A stretch of DNA of 5,933 nucleotides from contig CALDHJ010000015.1 in the NCBI GenBank assembly GCA_937941555.1, forward strand, positions 1 to 5,933, in the 5' to 3' direction. Shown piece by piece: positions 4,840-5,933 of this stretch (position 1 is the first letter of the stretch; each line of letters begins with the position of its first letter). The translations under genes and the position numbers were made by a program. The DNA is from an uncultured Granulosicoccaceae bacterium (lineage in GTDB: Bacteria; Pseudomonadota; Gammaproteobacteria; CALCKW01). The notes under the pieces are model-generated. The model saw nothing but the letters and a program-made list of their open reading frames with translations. It did no database searches and was not told the origin of the DNA.

Positions 4840-5933
4840 TCAAGGGCCTTCGAGGCTCGGCAGGTCGAGTTGATGCTCACGGGCACAGGCAATCGCGTCG
4901 TCGTAGCCCGCATCGGCGTGGCGCATGACGCCACTGGCGGGGTCGTTCCACAAAACGCGCTCCAGGCGTTTGTCCGCTGCCTCGGTGCCGTCGCAGCAGA
5001 TCACCATGCCGGCGTGTTGCGAATAGCCCATGCCGACACCGCCGCCGTGGTGCAACGACACCCAGGTTGCCCCCGATGCGCAGTTGAGCAGGGCGTTCAG
5101 CAGTGGCCAGTCGGAGACGGCATCAGAGCCGTCCTGCATGGACTCGGTTTCACGGTTGGGTGAGGCAACCGACCCCGAGTCGAGGTGGTCGCGGCCGATC
5201 ACGACCGGCGCCGAGAGCTCGCCGTTGCGCACCATCTCGTTGAAGGCGAGCCCGAGGCGGTGGCGTTGACCGAGACCGACCCAACAGATACGCGCCGGCA
5301 ATCCCTGAAACGCGATGCGTTCGCGCGCCATGTCGAGCCAGCGGTGCAGGTGCGGATCGTCGGGAATCAGCTCCTTGACCTTGGCGTCGGTCTTGTAAAT
5401 GTCGTCGGGGTCGCCCGACAGCGCGGCCCAGCGGAACGGCCCGATGCCGCGGCAGAAGAGCGGGCGAATGTATGCCGGCACAAAGCCCGGGAAGGCAAAC
5501 GCGTCGTTGAAGCCTTCGTCTTGTGCGACTTGGCGGATGTTGTTGCCGTAGTCGAAGGTCGGTACGCCTGCCGCTTTGAATGCCACCATGGATTCCACGT
5601 GCGCGCGCATGGCCTGGCGTGCGGCGGATTCGACGGATGCGGGGTCCCGCTCGCGAGCCTCGCGCCACTGTGCGACGCTCCAGCCGATTGGCAGGTAGCC
5701 GTTGATCGGGTCATGCGCAGAGGTCTGGTCTGTCAGGAGGTCCGGGCGCACACCACGCGACAGCATTTCGGGCAGCAGCTCGGCAGCGTTGCCAAGCAAG
5801 CCGATCGACTTGGCGTCACCTGCCGCGGTCCAGCGCGCGATAGTGTCGAGCGCTTCGTCGAGCGAATCGGTGCGCTCATCGAGGTAGCGGGTTTGCAGTC
5901 GGAGGTCGATGCGGCTCGAGTCACACTCTATTG
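4840..5933 (-). CDS. hutU: urocanate hydratase (urocanase), 5' end outside the window
   Basis: The last 363 residues of urocanase are present and the frame is open to the right edge, so about 190 N-terminal residues are missing compared with the usual 555-560. The enzyme adds water to urocanate using tightly bound NAD+ as an electrophile, giving 4-imidazolone-5-propionate. This is the second step of histidine breakdown, in the cytoplasm. Diagnostic segments, numbered from the first visible codon, are [13 protein letters not shown] (near 5-17), LLGNAAE (45-51), [14 protein letters not shown] (68-81), FDYGNNIRQ (126-134) and the signature [16 protein letters not shown] (208-223). Its cysteine (216) matches the conserved active-site Cys and lies about 147 residues from the C-terminus, as in the Pseudomonas putida enzyme. 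[16 protein letters not shown] (294-309) is also highly conserved. No hut partner follows it downstream; others may lie upstream, beyond the window. It is convergent with the HExxH gene. Confidence 0.97.
   Translation of the reverse strand, partial: IECDSSRIDLRLQTRYLDERTDSLDEALDTIARWTAAGDAKSIGLLGNAAELLPEMLSRGVRPDLLTDQTSAHDPINGYLPIGWSVAQWREARERDPASVESAARQAMRAHVESMVAFKAAGVPTFDYGNNIRQVAQDEGFNDAFAFPGFVPAYIRPLFCRGIGPFRWAALSGDPDDIYKTDAKVKELIPDDPHLHRWLDMARERIAFQGLPARICWVGLGQRHRLGLAFNEMVRNGELSAPVVIGRDHLDSGSVASPNRETESMQDGSDAVSDWPLLNALLNCASGATWVSLHHGGGVGMGYSQHAGMVICCDGTEAADKRLERVLWNDPASGVMRHADAGYDDAIACAREHQLDLPSLEGP

Overview
The window is GC-rich and gene-dense. It looks like the chromosome of a free-living proteobacterium, most likely a gammaproteobacterium and possibly marine or salt-exposed. 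The grounds are an ectoine synthase, a histidine-utilisation gene, and REP-like repeats with a TGTGGGAGC head of a style common in gammaproteobacteria. The taxon is inferred from these traits only. No phage, insertion sequence, CRISPR array, tRNA or rRNA was seen.

Layout, left to right. (1) The 3' end of an unidentified plus-strand gene (to 236). (2) A complete plus-strand Fe(II)/2-oxoglutarate oxygenase of the isopenicillin-N-synthase-like family (305-1147). (3) A non-coding stretch (1148-1464) holding three REP-like repeats in alternating orientation. (4) On the minus strand, a 30-codon C-terminal remnant of a DUF1428 (YbaA-like) gene (1465-1557), directly abutting and in frame with the stop of ectC (1558-1944). 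(5) A class I SAM-dependent methyltransferase (1965-2588, minus), 20 bp upstream of ectC and probably in one transcript with it. (6) A short divergent promoter region (2589-2699) with a strong extended -10 element. (7) A plus-strand iron-type alcohol dehydrogenase of the hydroxyacid-oxoacid transhydrogenase (ADHFE1/HOT) type (2700-4013). (8) A membrane-anchored protein with an HExxH metallopeptidase-like motif (4089-4730, possibly starting at 4050). (9) On the minus strand, the C-terminal two thirds of urocanate hydratase HutU (4840 to the window edge), convergent with gene 8.

The most unusual part is the ectoine synthase. It keeps the residues known to bind iron, but ectA, ectB and ectD are not beside it. 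It is paired instead with a methyltransferase and followed by a gene remnant and a repeat cluster, so this is a 'solitary ectC' locus that has apparently been rearranged. The other genes are recognisable metabolic types (4-hydroxybutyrate/2-hydroxyglutarate-type transhydrogenation, histidine breakdown) and do not form one obvious pathway. I see no convincing new multi-gene system; the points worth following are the methyltransferase-ectC pair, the ectC/DUF1428 junction, the repeat cluster and the HExxH membrane protein.
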